A DNA stretch of 64,000 bases from Imbricaverruca yamaguchii (lineage: Eukaryota > Arthropoda > Thecostraca > Neoverrucidae). Positions 1 to 12,900 of the stretch are shown here, piece by piece. Below the pieces are notes generated by a model that made no database searches, had not been told where the DNA came from, and saw only the letters and a list, made by a program, of their open reading frames with translations. Position 1 is the first letter of the stretch. The number at the start of each line of letters is the position of its first letter. Position numbers and translations under genes: made by a program. The stretch covers positions 1,356,001 through 1,420,000 of the forward strand of contig JAOTOL010001601.1 of the NCBI GenBank assembly GCA_034440575.1, written 5' to 3'.

Positions 1-493
1 TTGATCGTTCAACAGTGGTGAGGACAGGCGGCTCACCAGCCCGGTCCTCGTCAGCAACTGGGCAGTGTGATCACCGGAACTGTTGGCCTCCTTTGTCAAA
101 ATCCTATCCAAATTGGCTGTTCATGTGAGCGTCCATCTCCGGTGTAAGCAACAGCGCTATTATCCCTATGGCTGCCCAGTTGACGGCAGAACCACCGCCG
201 ACACAAAAGAGACGGCAGCGATAGCCGTGGTGAGGTTGCCCGTATTTTTCCAAAACTCTTAATCTCTTATCTCTCTGGTTCAGTTGTTCTAGGGCAGTGT
301 GGACAACCCCCAACACAGATACGCACAGCGCGTCCTCCATCAAGCGAACTGCATGACATGTGCAGTCGATGCGCACCTAAGCCACCTCATCACGTCAGCA
401 TTGAATGGCCTACCCCGCCCCACCAGCCGCAGAACGACGGCAGAGCACGAGCGGTGTGGCGGCAGTGCGAACTGTAGTGGTGACATTGTGAAA
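1..493. other. Left edge, no gene recognised
   Basis: No coding exon is supported. A fragment at about 355-390 resembles the ultra-short retroposon core (cagtcgatgcgcacctaagc). Confidence 0.4.
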
Positions 494-499
494 GTGACA

Positions 500-828
500 T
501 GTTTGAATTTAACAGAAATGATGCAATTAGAGGTCATAAATTCAAAATTAAAGTTAACCACAGCAGAACAAGGTTAGGACAGACTTTCTTCACCAACAGG
601 GTAGTAGAACACTGGAACTAGCTGCCAGAAATCATTGTCAGTAGCAGCACATTGAACATCTTTAAAAACAGCATAGACAATCATTATAAGAATAGAGGGC
701 TGGCTTTTCAGTATTACAGGGAGGGCTGATTGACAGATTTGGTGGGCAACTGGTTGAGTGTACAGTGTGCAACCAAGAAGGGCACTTGTGGCTCATAGTT
801 GCGCTAATCTTTTATGTCTTTATGAGGG
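500..828 (+). mobile_element. CR1-like LINE 3' fragment (copy 1)
   Basis: It encodes the end of the reverse-transcriptase ORF ([20 protein letters not shown] homologue, with a stop in place of the Gln after HWN) and the 3' UTR, ending in tttatgtctttatg. Matches copies at 2404, 51655 and 58500. It abuts the 22-bp satellite directly. Confidence 0.85.
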
Positions 829-1640
829 GTGGCAGCGGCGTCGGCCGGCTGCAGCAGCGGCGGCGGCCGCCTGTAGCAGCGGCGGCGGCCGCCTGTAGCA
901 GCGGCGGCGGCCGCCTGTAGCAGCGGCGGCGGCCGCCTGTAGCAGCGGCGTCGGCCGCCTGCAGCAGCGGCGTCGGCCGGCTGCAGCAGCGGCGGCGGCC
1001 GCCTGTAGCAGCGGCGGCGGCCGCCTGTAGCAGCGGGGGGCAGCGGCGGCGGCCGGCTGTAGCAGCGGCGGCGGCGGCCGGCTGTAGCAGCGGCGGCGGC
1101 CGGCTGTAGCAGCGGCGGCGGCCGCCTGTAGCAGCGGCGGCGGCCGGCTGTAGCAGCGGCGGCGGCCGCCTGTAGCAGCGGCGGCGGCCGCCTGTAGCAG
1201 CGGCGGCGGCCGGCTGTAGCAGCGGCGGCGGCGGCCGGCTGTAGCAGCGGCGGCGGCCGCCTGTACCAGCGGCGGCGGCCGCCTGTAGCAGCGGCGGCGG
1301 CCGCCTGTAGCAGCGGCGGCGGCCGGCTGTAGCAGCGGCGGCGGCCGGCTGTAGCAGCGGCGGCGGCCGCCTGTAGCAGCGGCGGCGGCCGGCTGTAGCA
1401 GCGGCGGCGGCCGCCTGTAGCAGCGGCGGCGGCCGGCTGCAGCAGCGGCGGCGGCCGCCTGTAGCAGCGGCGGCGGCGGCCGGCTGCAGCAGCGGCGGCG
1501 GCCGCCTGTAGCAGCGGCGGCGGCCGGCTGTAGCAGCGGCGGCGGCCGGCTGTAGCAGCGGCGGCGGCCGCCTGTAGCAGCGGCGGCGGCCGGCTGTAGC
1601 AGCGGCGGCGGCCGCCTGTAGCAGCGGCGGCGGCCGCCTA
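825..1640. repeat. 22-bp GC-rich satellite, about 37 copies
   Basis: The monomer starts CTGTAGCAGCGGCGGCGG and ends with a GGCC block; variants are GGCCGCC/GGCCGGC and CTGTAG/CTGCAG. Because 22 is 1 modulo 3, several frames stay open and give long PPPLLQ/AAAAA proteins, which are artefacts. Confidence 0.95.
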
Positions 1641-1697
1641 CAGCGCAAATAGTCAATATTTCCCTGCCCTGTACGTTAACGTAACGTTAGCCGTTAG

Positions 1698-1787
1698 TCG
1701 ATTATTGGTTTTGCGATACGTCACCTGTTTTCGGTCGTACAGCGTCGCCAATTTCTCACGCCGATTGGTCGCGAGCGAAGAGTAGTC
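1698..1787 (-). mobile_element. tRNA-SINE 3' part, degraded
   Basis: Carries the complement of the body segment (cgtcgccaatttctcacgcc, gcgaagagtag) shared with the full SINE copies; the tRNA head is missing. Confidence 0.7.
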
Positions 1788-2403
1788 AAGAGTTTCGGTC
1801 GAAGAGTTTGTCAGTTTGAACTGGCTAGGTGTCACGAACTATCACCAAATTAAATATCACGATGTTTTTGTCATGGAAAGGGCACATTTTGGCAGATGCC
1901 ATCACGAATTCACTCATTGGACTTGTTCGACCTAAAAATGTATCAGAAAGTGAATTGATGCCTGACGGTGTAAAGGTACAGGTTTTGAGAGAGCCACTTT
2001 TCGTGACATCTCAGAACGTTACCGGACCGTTAACGTAACGTTAGCCGTTAGTCTGATCGACCTGAAAATTGATCAGGCTGATTCGTAGCACCAGATTTCC
2101 GTACAAGCTGATCTTCGCCAAAATCTGAGAAATGAGTGTGTCATGTCGGCCATTTCACTGGCCGATCCGTCGTGGTATGTTGCATGTGATAGCTAAGCAT
2201 GATCCCATTATTAGTACTTTGTCTATGTCTGCTTGTATGTCCGCATTTTGCAGTTGGTAATGTCTCCTGTCATGTAGGCGTGTCTTTTGATGAAAATGTT
2301 TGATTGTGTTCAAGTGGCACTGGTTGTGCTTAATAATATTCACAACTATATTGAATATAGTGAATGCCGTAGGCATAATGGTTAAAGTAGCAATTTTTGG
2401 TAG

Positions 2404-4195
2404 TACAGACATAAAAGACAAAGGATAAGTGCAACTATGAGCCACAAGGGCCCTTCTTGGTTGCACTCTGTACACTTAACCAGTTGCCCACCAAATCTGT
2501 CAATCAGCCCTCCCTGTAATACTGAAAAGCAAGCCCTCTATTCTTATATTGATTGTCTCTGCTGTTTTTAAAGATGTTCAATGTGCTGCTACTGACAATG
2601 ATTTCTGGCAGCTAGTTCCAGTGTTCTACTACCCTGTTGGTGAAGAAAGTCTGTCTTAACCTTGTTCGGCTGTGGTTAACTTTAATTTTGAATTTATGGC
2701 CTCTAATTGCATCATTTCTGTTAAATTCAAACGTTTCCCCAAGATATCCCATATCCAGACCATGGACAAATTTAAAGACCTCGATGAGATCTCCTCTCAG
2801 CCTTCTATATCTAAGTGAAAACATGTTCAATTTCTTCAATCTTTCCTCATATGCCAGGTTGCTTATACCATTAACCATTTTTGTAGCCCTCTTTTGTACT
2901 CTCTCTAAAAGCCAACAATCTTTTTCATAGCTAGGAGACCAAGCTTGGGTGCAATATTCCAAATGTGGCCTGACATATGCACAGTAAAGCTTCCTGATGA
3001 CTGATAGTACTTGGCCACCCATCAAGTATGGAGCCTGCATATGCTGCTTACCTACATGCATGAATTTGCACTTATCAAGGTTAAATTTCATTTGCCATTC
3101 TTCGGACCACTTCACAAGTTCGTCCAAGTCTTTTTGCAGCGAGATATGCTTGTTTTGACCTGTTATTGCCCTAAAGACCTTCAAATCATCCGCAAATTTC
3201 AAATCTTTACTGCTTAGGCCACTTTCATTGTTATTTACAAATATAATGAACAGTAGTGGCCCCAGTAACGACCCCTGGGGGACTCCACTAAGAACATTTT
3301 GCCATGATGACTTTGTACCATTTAGCATCACTCTTTGTTGTCTACCTGAAAGCCACAACTCTATCCATTTGAAGATGCTACACTGCAATACCATGGGCCT
3401 GAAGCTGTATCATTAACCGTTTAAGGGGTACCTTGTCAAAGGCCTTACTAAAGTCGAGATGTGCCGCATCAACCTGATTTCGCTGATCAACTTGTTCTGT
3501 TGTGAAGTTCAAAAAGTTCAAAAGACGATTTGTGAGACACGACCGTCCTTTTCTAAACCCATGTTGAGTATCTTTAATCAATCTGTTTCCTTCCAGATAA
3601 CTAACTATTCTATCCTTGATAACTGATTCGAGTACCTTGCAGACTAGGAATGTGAGACATACTAGCCTATAGTTTTCATCTTTCCCTCTTTCTCCTTTCT
3701 TCAAAATAGGAACTACATTTGCCCTTTTACAATCTGTTGGAATTTCATTTCATGAAACTGATCTATAAAATATTATACTAAGTGGAAATGCCAGTTCCTT
3801 TTCAGCTTCCCGCAACACCCTACCATCAATTTCATCAGGTCCTGCTGCCTTGTTTGGCTTCATTTTCCTGATATAATGTAAAGCAACACCACTATCAATG
3901 AAATCAACATCATTTATCAGATCATATGTCACTGAACTAGGGTGTACGGTCGGCAGATTGGTCATATCTTCCAATGTAAACACTGATTTAAACTGCTTGC
4001 TCAGCTCCTCAACCATCTCACTATCCTCACCCAGTGTAGTCCCATTTACTTCCAGTGGACCAATTGTGCTAGAAACTTTGCTCAGCTTGTAGAAACTAAA
4101 GAACTTTTTACTGTCCCCATTACAGTTCCTAGCTAAATCCAGTTTTTTGCTCGCTTTGCTGCTCTGGTTTTTTGCTTCACAGTGTCTCTAGCTTT
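2404..4195 (-). mobile_element. CR1-like LINE, 5'-truncated with broken reverse transcriptase (copy 2)
   Basis: Minus-strand pieces encode reverse-transcriptase blocks: NKAAGPDEIDGRVL, HGFRKGRSCLTN, LDFSKAFDKVP, GVPQGSLLGPLLF, FADD in LKFADDLKVF, and the thumb region. The pieces are in different frames (2612-3394, 3378-3704, 3750-4016), so the ORF is broken. About 45 codons present in copy 4 between GGQVLS and [11 protein letters not shown] are deleted. No endonuclease domain is left. Confidence 0.92.
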
Positions 4196-4861
4196 TGGAT
4201 GAGCCCTTAGATTACTGCTCGGATACTTAGTGCTCGGGTACTTAGTGTTTCTGTGCATTTCTCTTTCGGTGCATTTCCGACCTTGAGAGAAACAAACGTT
4301 TTCGTATTTTGCGCTTCTTAAAATGGTGTGTTATATTAGTAAATAATATTATTTAACTAACTAAGTTAAATTTGTAGTGTTCAAACTTGCAGTGCTAGTG
4401 CGCGGATACTACCACCAGCAGTATATAAACAAAGCCATCGAAGTCAGACGATTATGTATTTAGCGCAGATGCGCAATCTGGAGCATAATAGCAAGCAAAC
4501 AAAGAACCTCGAAGATAGTCTTGCGACTCTTGGTTTTGTACTATCACGGTGCACTCAGTGGACACTCAGCAGATCAGCATGAAAGCACTGAAGTCGTGGA
4601 TTGTTAAGAAGGTAGGTTGAGAAGGCCACAGTTCCTTGTGGATTCAACACCTGTCCATCACGTGGTCCTTAATAGACAGCCAGTCCCAATTGCACTAAAA
4701 GCCCTTCCCTTTTTCCTGTACCCATGGACCTTGGACCGCGCCTTGCCTTGGTTCACCCCTCTTTCAACGCCACTAAGTCAAGACGCAATCCCCTATACAC
4801 CGATATCATCTTGAAGCGATTTCTCACCTGGCACCACCTCGTGAAGCGCCTCCTCCCACAG
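4196..4861. other. Intronic sequence before MCC exon a
   Basis: I see nothing recognisable except a pyrimidine-rich stretch leading to the exon acceptor. Confidence 0.4.
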
Positions 4862-5111
4862 AACAGCGTCGAACCGTCCGCTTTCCTTCGGCAGCACCAC
4901 GTCGTCTTCATCGAGCGGCGTCGACGTGGATGTGGCCAAGTCGGATGAGTCTCGCGTGCGCCAACACATCCAGCGGCTGAAGCTGGAGCGCGCGCTGGTG
5001 GTGCGCACCGTCGTCCAGCTGGAGAGCACGTGCCACCCGGCGCCAGAGCCCCGCTCGCTGCCGCCCGCCGCCCTGCAGAGACTCGACCTGGAGCACGCCG
5101 TGCTGATGCAG
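4862..5111 (+). CDS. MCC: MCC exon a
   Basis: The frame encodes a Ser-rich stretch, then VDVDVAKSDESRVRQHIQRL and a coiled coil ending HAVLMQ, with donor CAG|gtcggt at 5111/5112 (phase 0). The acceptor after the pyrimidine run cctcctcccacag gives start 4862; a second acceptor would start the exon at 4895. An in-frame TGA at 4842 rules out much further extension. Confidence 0.85.
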
Positions 5112-8100
5112 GTCGGTGGGCGGGTCACTCTCCGCAGCGCGTTGGTGTTGTTCTGGTGGGCGGTGTGTCTAAATTCGGGAGTAAATGTGCAAAACAACAC
5201 TTAACGGACAAGTGCTTCCATCTGTAGTAGGACTTTTTTTGTCTATGATACCTCACCCCAACGTCCTATTTGCGTTTTGTGTGGAAGATGTTAATATGAT
5301 TCTCACCACTTTGAGGACATTTTTACTCATGTATGGCTGCTTAAATCAAATCCGAAATTGTATCTTGCAATTTTGTTAAGCTTCCGTAATGTGCCTTTTT
5401 CGTTACCATCTTCATTTATATATTTCACAATACATGCCCTACACGTGCAGTGGTTCTGTTATGGACAGTCTGGGTTCATGGCAGCTTCATGCCACGCAGG
5501 TGTCGTATAGGTGTGCTACATTCGCCAGGCGTTCTCGGTGCACTATGCCAGTCAGTTTTCGCCCAGTGGTCCCCGTGCTTGCAACGTTGGGTCGGAGTGC
5601 ACAGCTGGTCCGATGGTGTTGGATGCGCAACACAACCCGGGATAAATTTAAACTCAAGATAATTAATCAGTGCAGCTCGCCCAGAGCGTGTCAATTTAAA
5701 CGAGGCGTTTGAGACCTGATATATATAGTAAGCTAGTGCGGGTGGGTGGATGTTTTATTGAGGGTGCCTAGATCAGCTTTTGCTTCCCGGTGTAACGCGT
5801 CTCTGGTCGAAGTCTCACCTATTGCTACTCTTCGCCCACGACCAGTCGGCGTGAGAGATTGACGACGCGACATGACTCAACGGTCGGCGTGTTATAAAAC
5901 GAATAACTACGTCTGTGGTCGGATATACCCGTTCTGACTACTGGTTAGCTACTATGGCCATCACCACCGCCGACAAAATTGTCTACATCCACAACGTGTG
6001 GTTTCGTCAGCCTGCGAGCCGCTCCGACGACTGCCATGTGCACCCCTCGGCCGGCGCCTTGGTCGCATATTGTCGCTGTCGCTATTAATCACCACAGCAC
6101 ACCACAATCACCACAGTGTCGCTATTAATCACCACACTGAGTGTCGCAATAGTATTCCTCTGCGCACGCGATACGTCCGTGACAATTCCAGCGTCTTCAG
6201 TCAAAGATAGCTGGCTGTTCCTGAGCCACCCTTTCGGCCTGACGGACGGTCACGCCACCATCGCTGCGACACGCAGACCGTCACCCTGTGCGCCACCCAC
6301 CACCGTACTGCGTCCAGGGACCCGCGCGTCCCTCCCTCACCGTGCGCGCCGCGCGCTCCCAGGAGCTGATGGCGCTGCGCGAGGACCGCGCCGAGCTGCG
6401 CTCGCGGCTGTTCCTGGCGGAGCGCGAGAAGGCCGGTCTGGAGCTGAAGCTGGCGTCGCTGGCCGCCAGAGAGCGGGCGCACCGGCTGCGGCTGGAGCAG
6501 CTGCGCGCTGAGCACGCCGAGCAGCTGGCAGACGCCGAGACCGAGGTGAGCGGTGGGCGCAACATGACCAATGTAGTCGATGCGCCCTAAGGCCCTAATA
6601 ACTAACTAACTAACCGAGGTGAGCGGCCGCCTGAGCGGAGGAGCAGCGTGCGTAGTACGCGTGAGGGCAGAGGGTGCCCACCCCATGAGGAGGCGGCGCG
6701 AACGGTGGGATGGCCGGTGATGCAGGAAGGGGAAGTTGTGAGTGATGCGTAGAAGGGTGGTGAATGATGTGTGGGTGTCAGGGAGTGGTGTGGGGAAGTA
6801 GTAGTGGGTGATGTTTGGGAGCGGTACGTAAGTTACATGCGTGGGGAGTGGCGAGTGACACGTATAATTATTGTGTAATATGCGCGTGAGAGGAGTAGTG
6901 TGTGACATGTAAGGGGAGTACGTAGGACACCTGGTGCTGTGTCAGACACCAGCGTCAGGCTTCATGTAGGCTCCCTGTGGAACGCCGGCATTAAGCGATG
7001 TCCATGGTAGACGATTGGTGACTGCACTGAATGCTATACATGTCGGGCGGACAGGAGATCGTCCGACAAATGGAGCTGTTCGTGTCACGGCACTAGTCGC
7101 GCGGACGATGTGTTTTGGCACGGCACTAGTCACGTGGGCGATGTATCGATGGCACGGTACTGGTCACGCGGACGATGTATCGATGGCACGGTACTAGTCA
7201 CGTGGACGATGTGTCGATGGCACGGCACTCGTCACGTGGACGATGTATCGATGGCACGGTACTAGTCACGCGGATGATGTGTCGATGGCACGGCACTCGT
7301 CACGTGGACGATGTATCGATGGCACGGTACTCGTCACGTGGACGATGTATCGATGGCACGGTACTAGTCACGTGGACGATGTGTCGATGGCACGGCACTA
7401 GTCACGTGGACGATGTATCGATGGCACGGTACTAGTCACGCGGATGATGTGTCGATGGCACGGTACTAGTCACGCGGACGATGTATCGATGGCACGGTAC
7501 TCGTCACGCGGACGATGTATCGATGGCACGGTACTAGTCACGTGGACGATGTGTCGATGGCACGGCACTAGTCACGCGGGCGATGTATCGATGGCACGGC
7601 ACTAGTCACGCGGACGATGTATCGATGGCACGGCACTCGTCACGTGGACGATGTATCGATGGCACGGCACTCGTCACGTGGATGATGTATCGATGGCACG
7701 GTACTAGTCACGCGGACGATGTGTCTTTGGCACGGCACTCGTCACGTGGACGATGTATCGATGGCACGGTACTCGTCACGTGGACGATGTATCGATGGCA
7801 CGGTACTAGTCACGTGGACGATGTGTCGATGGCACGGCACTAGTCACGCGGACGATGTATCGATGGCACGGCACTAGTCACGCGGACGATGTATCGATGG
7901 CACGGTACTAGTCACGCGGACGATGTGTCGATGGCACGGCACTCGTCACGTGGACGATGTATCGATGGCACGGTACTAGTCACGTGGACGATGTATCGAT
8001 GGCACGGCACTAGTCACGCGGACGATGTGTCGATGGCACGGCACTCGTCACGTGGACGATGTATCGATGGCACGGTACTGGTCACGCGGACGATGTGTCG

Positions 8101-9924
8101 ATGGCACGGTACTGGTCACGTGGACGATGTGTCTTGGCACGGTACTGGTCACGTGGGCGATGTGTCGATGGCACGGCACTGGTCACGTGGACGATGTGTC
8201 GATGGCACGGTACGATCACGTGGGCGATGTCGATGGCACGGTACTGGTCACGTGGACGATGTGTCGATGGCACGGTACTGGTCACGTGGACGATGTATCG
8301 ATGGCACGGCACTAGTCACGCGGACGATGTGTCGATGGCACGGCACTCGTCACGTGGACGATGTATCGATGGCACGGTACTGGTCACGCGGACGATGTGT
8401 CGATGGCACGGTACTGGTCACGTGGACGATGTGTCGATGGCACGGTACTGGTCACGTGGACGATGTGTCGATGGCACGGCACTGGTCACGTGGACGATGT
8501 GTCGATGGCACGGTACTGGTCACGTGGGCGATGTGTCGATGGCACGGTACTGGTCACGTGGACGATGTGTCGATGGTACGGTACTGGTCACGTGGACGAT
8601 ATGTCGATGGCACGGCACTGGTCACGTGGACGATGTGTCGATGGCATGGTACTGGTCACGTGGACGATGTGTCGATGGCACGCCACTCGTCACGTGGACG
8701 ATGTGTCGATGGCACGGTACTGGTCACGTGGACGATGTGTCGATGGCACGGCACTGGTCACGTGGACGATGTGTCGATAGCACGGTACTGGTCACGTGGG
8801 CGATGTGTCGATGGCACGGTACTGGTCACGTGGACGATGTGTCGATGGCACGGTACTGGTCACGTGGACGATGTGTCGATGGCACGGTACTGGTCACGTG
8901 AACGATGTGTCGATGGCACGGTACTGGTCACGTGGACGATGTGTCGATGGCACGGCACTCGTGTCGGCACGGGCGATGGGTTTTGCGCTGTGTGTTGTAG
9001 AACTGGTCTGAGTGCTCATCGGCAATGAAGATGTTCATGCGCCAGCACAATGGTGTACGGTGGAAATATCGCGTGTTTATGTATTACCTACTATTTGCTT
9101 TCTTTGTTGCTATTTTGCGTCTTTGTGACTTTGTATTGATACATTATTGTGTGTTGTTTTATTCATTGAACACGTGAGACATTTACACCAGGACACCGAC
9201 GCTCTGTACGTAGGCATTGTTGTGATTTTTTTCGGCCTGGGTATTGGCAAGTCCATCGCATTGCGTATCCTCTAGATACAGCAATATATGATTTGTCCGA
9301 AATAAGCATGAAGTGGAAATGAACATAGACTGCTGGTCGGCTATTTCGTGACCTGTTCTGTCAGCTACAATGTCGTGAGCTCGGGAAGAATTCGACGTAA
9401 GCTAATGGTCGTAGCTTTGTTAAATTTATATTATGTTCGTGCACCCACACCCTGACATACGCCGACACACGAAGACGAAGTGGACTTGCACCATTTACCG
9501 TTCAATAATAGTTCCGAATTACGGGGCGAATAGGAATAACAGTTTATTGATGACTGCCATTCTCAAACGCTATTCATTGTCCTAAAATTACTCTTTCCTA
9601 TGATGGAAGGCTGTCAAAAAGCCAACTAATCGTGAACAAAAGCGTGCAAATGTATATTTCATTTCATTTCGTTGAATTAGGCGCATCGGCCGCCTAAGAC
9701 CATTTCGCGCCGGCAAATGTATATAGAAAGTCCCTGTTGATGAGTGACCTTCTATAGCCTTTGTTGATTGCATGATGATGGTGATCTCAGTCTCTGCTGC
9801 CTCCACCAATTAGGGAAGTACTGCTGCTAAAAACCACAAGTGCTTCAAAATGTAAAAAAATTTGCCTATCATGCAGAATAATTGTGGGACTTAATGTCAA
9901 AATATAAACGGTGATGTCAATGCC

Positions 9925-9971
<47 letters not shown>

Positions 9972-12900
9972 GTGTTGGTCTCCAATCACATTTCAGAATG
10001 TCAGGGCACTGCTGCTACTTGATATTATTTTGTTGGGCCCCAGGCGTCTGTGCATGTTCCTGGAACCTCGCCGCACCGTTTGTCGTGGTCTGTTGTGTCA
10101 CTTGGCGTTCCAAATATATTGGCAACGCTGAAATCTTGCTTCAGCCGCCGAGTGGCGACACCGTCGATTCGGCCGGATCGGGAAACTCTGGTTCGCCGTC
10201 ACGACGGGAGGTGGCGCAGCGGTCGCGTCTGCGCCAGCTGATGGCCAGTCTCGACGAGCTGACGCGTACATCCGAATTGCGCCAGCAGCACGCCGACGAG
10301 TTTATTGCCGAGCTAAAGCGCGCCAATGGGTCAGTGCCAGCGCGAGACAAGTGTTACACCCACCATCGATCGTGGTTTTCGATATTTTGTGTAATTGTAT
10401 AAAAGCACACATGTTTCTGAGGCCTCGGTGAAGTCACAGGTTGGATCAGTATTCTTTTAACCAGCGTTTTGAGAGAGATATATAAAAATTATTTAGTGCA
10501 ATGCACTAAACTAAACGTGACCTAATTGAATAGTTGTTTGACCAGATCTCCATGCAATACTTGTGTTTGCTTAATTATCAGCATCGTCGATGCGCTCTAA
10601 AGCCCAAATATCTAACAGTACTTATCTTTAGGTGGTGAACAAAGTGTTTCATCAATTCAAACAAGGCAAGAGTAAAAGCAAGTATCGATGTGGGGATTGT
10701 GGCGGTTGAAGATGCTCACGCCGGTATCCCTGCAGCGATCATATATTTACCTGAATACTGTTCGAGGTCACCGCTATTTCTAATTGCCTTTGGTCATCCA
10801 GCACTCCGCTTGGTTTCAGTGCGCTCGCCGACGCTTTGGATAGGACGAAGCGGAAATATCAAGCCAAGCTGAAGCGGCTGGAGCAGCAGATGCTGCAGAT
10901 TGTTGAGAGGCATTCAGCCCAGGTGAGCGTGGGGGACGAGTAGCCTAAGGGTAAGTCGCTCGTCTCACAATCGAAAGGTTGTGGGTTCGAATCTCACCTG
11001 TCGCTACTCTTCGCCCGCGACCAATCGGTGTGAGAGATTGGCGACGCTACATGGCTCAACGGTCGATGTGTCGTAAACCAATAACCAACCAACCAACCAA
11101 CCAGGTGAGCGTGCGTTCTGGCACGATCAGTTGAAATGGTGCCCTGTGTTGTGAAGCCGCTGTGTACGGTGGGATTTCGGTTTGTTGGTCTCAGCCCGAG
11201 TTTTAAAAAAAAAGTGTTGCGCTGATGGTCTGATGACACCTGATGTGCGGTGCTACGTGTGCGAATATGAGCGACGTTCCCGTTGTGTATGTTCATGTGC
11301 CAGTTGGCAAGACGCCAGGGCAACCGCGGACGACGACCACCCGTGTGTGAGGGCGCGACGGCTTTGGGTCCTGGTCGGATGGACCTTCGAGAGGCGCTGC
11401 TGCGATTGGCGGCACGTGTACTGGAGGGCGCACTGGGTGTTCATCCGTTTGGCTGCGGATTGTCGTACTAGTGCCGACAGTCGGTCCCGCACTACGCTCT
11501 GATGGCGGTGCTTATTCGCGTCTTCCATTGAAGCGAACGCCAAGTGTACCGATCTCGGCTATTTCAACACATCCTAGCCGGTTTGATAACCTGCAAGTTT
11601 CCTGGTACGTCAACATGCTCGAAACGCCGAGCATGCGTCAACTCATTCAAGAGGCCACACACCGGAGAACAGCGCCACCACTAATGTGCCAAGTCCCTGC
11701 GAGCGCGGCATGGCTGGGAAGCGCGCCTGAAGGCACGCAGGCTAATGTGAGTGGTCGTGATGCTGTTGCAGCTGGGGTTCACTGACCAGAATTAAAGGGA
11801 AAGTGCGTGTGCTTGTGACCCGCGCGCCGTGACGTGTGAATGTTGACAAGCTCTGTGGGCCTCGCATGCCGTTCTGAGTTGTGTGTTGGCGACACGGAGT
11901 CGATTGACACAACGTATGATAGATTTTGCAAGACATGGGGTGCAGTTGTTGGCGACCAGCGTCCACTGAAGGGAGTTAGAGCGCAATACCCAGACTGTCC
12001 TTGGCTGGGAACGGATCAAGAGCTGATATATCTTCAGACCAGACGGGACAGGGATAGGCGAGAAAGAGACAGTCTTTCACAGACGCCTGCGAGCAAGCGA
12101 TTCCACCTTCGGGAACGAATTCAAACGGTGTCTGACAAGAGCATGTACCGACTACTTCTCATCTCCTTCGTGTACCAGGTATCCTGTGGAGAAGCGTAAT
12201 AAAATTGTTCTCGAACCCGCCCAGTACAACGAACCTGAAGACATTCTAGACGCAGCCACAGTAAACAAGTTTAGTGAATTCCGCAAGTGTCGGAAGCAGA
12301 ATCGCAGCTCAATTGACTGGAGTGCATAGCGGTCAATTCCTTCTGCGGCCACCGCCTGCACTGGTGCAGCGGACGCTACTATTTCCTCCACTTCCACCTC
12401 TGCCTACGCCCCCGCCTCTGCCTCTACCGATGCCGGCACCGACACAGACACCGTTGCCGTTGAAAGTGTGGGTTCGAGTCTCACCTGTCGCTAGTCTCTC
12501 CGCCCGCGACCAATCGGCGTGAGAGATTGGCGACGCTACATGACCCAACAGTCGACGTGCCGTACACACCAACCACCTGACTCCTGCTCTGCTGACGCAG
12601 GAATATATGCCGCCACTGTTGCTGCCACTTCGTCCACTCACTCGAGCTGCACTGTTCGGCTGGCAGTGCTCCCCGAGCTCGGTGATACCTTGAGATCTGT
12701 GTGCAACTCAACAGTATCGGACGGCGACGGTGACGGCTGGAGCCGCTTAGTCGCTGTAAGGTGGCGCAGCGCTATTGTAGTACACTGGCCGCCATAAATA
12801 TATCAAGGGAACAGCTATCAAGAACAAAATATGATATTTAGTTGCTGGTGTCCAATCGTACATTACACTGTCGCCCTGCATGGCCTCCGTCGACCCAAGC

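Noticed and set aside
812..1656. Two 278-residue minus-strand open frames (PPPLLQ/AAAAA)
   Set aside because: They are translations of the 22-bp satellite in rotated frames.
7100..8965. CRISPR-like array
   Set aside because: Repeats have no unique spacers and the genome is eukaryotic.
7889..9028. 379-residue plus-strand frame (RWHGT/DDVSMARH)
   Set aside because: Pure 34-bp satellite; all three frames are open because 34 is 1 modulo 3.
10932..11005. A functional tRNA gene
   Set aside because: The A and B boxes belong to the SINE head; the same sequence recurs with SINE body and tail, and a proper cloverleaf is not preserved.
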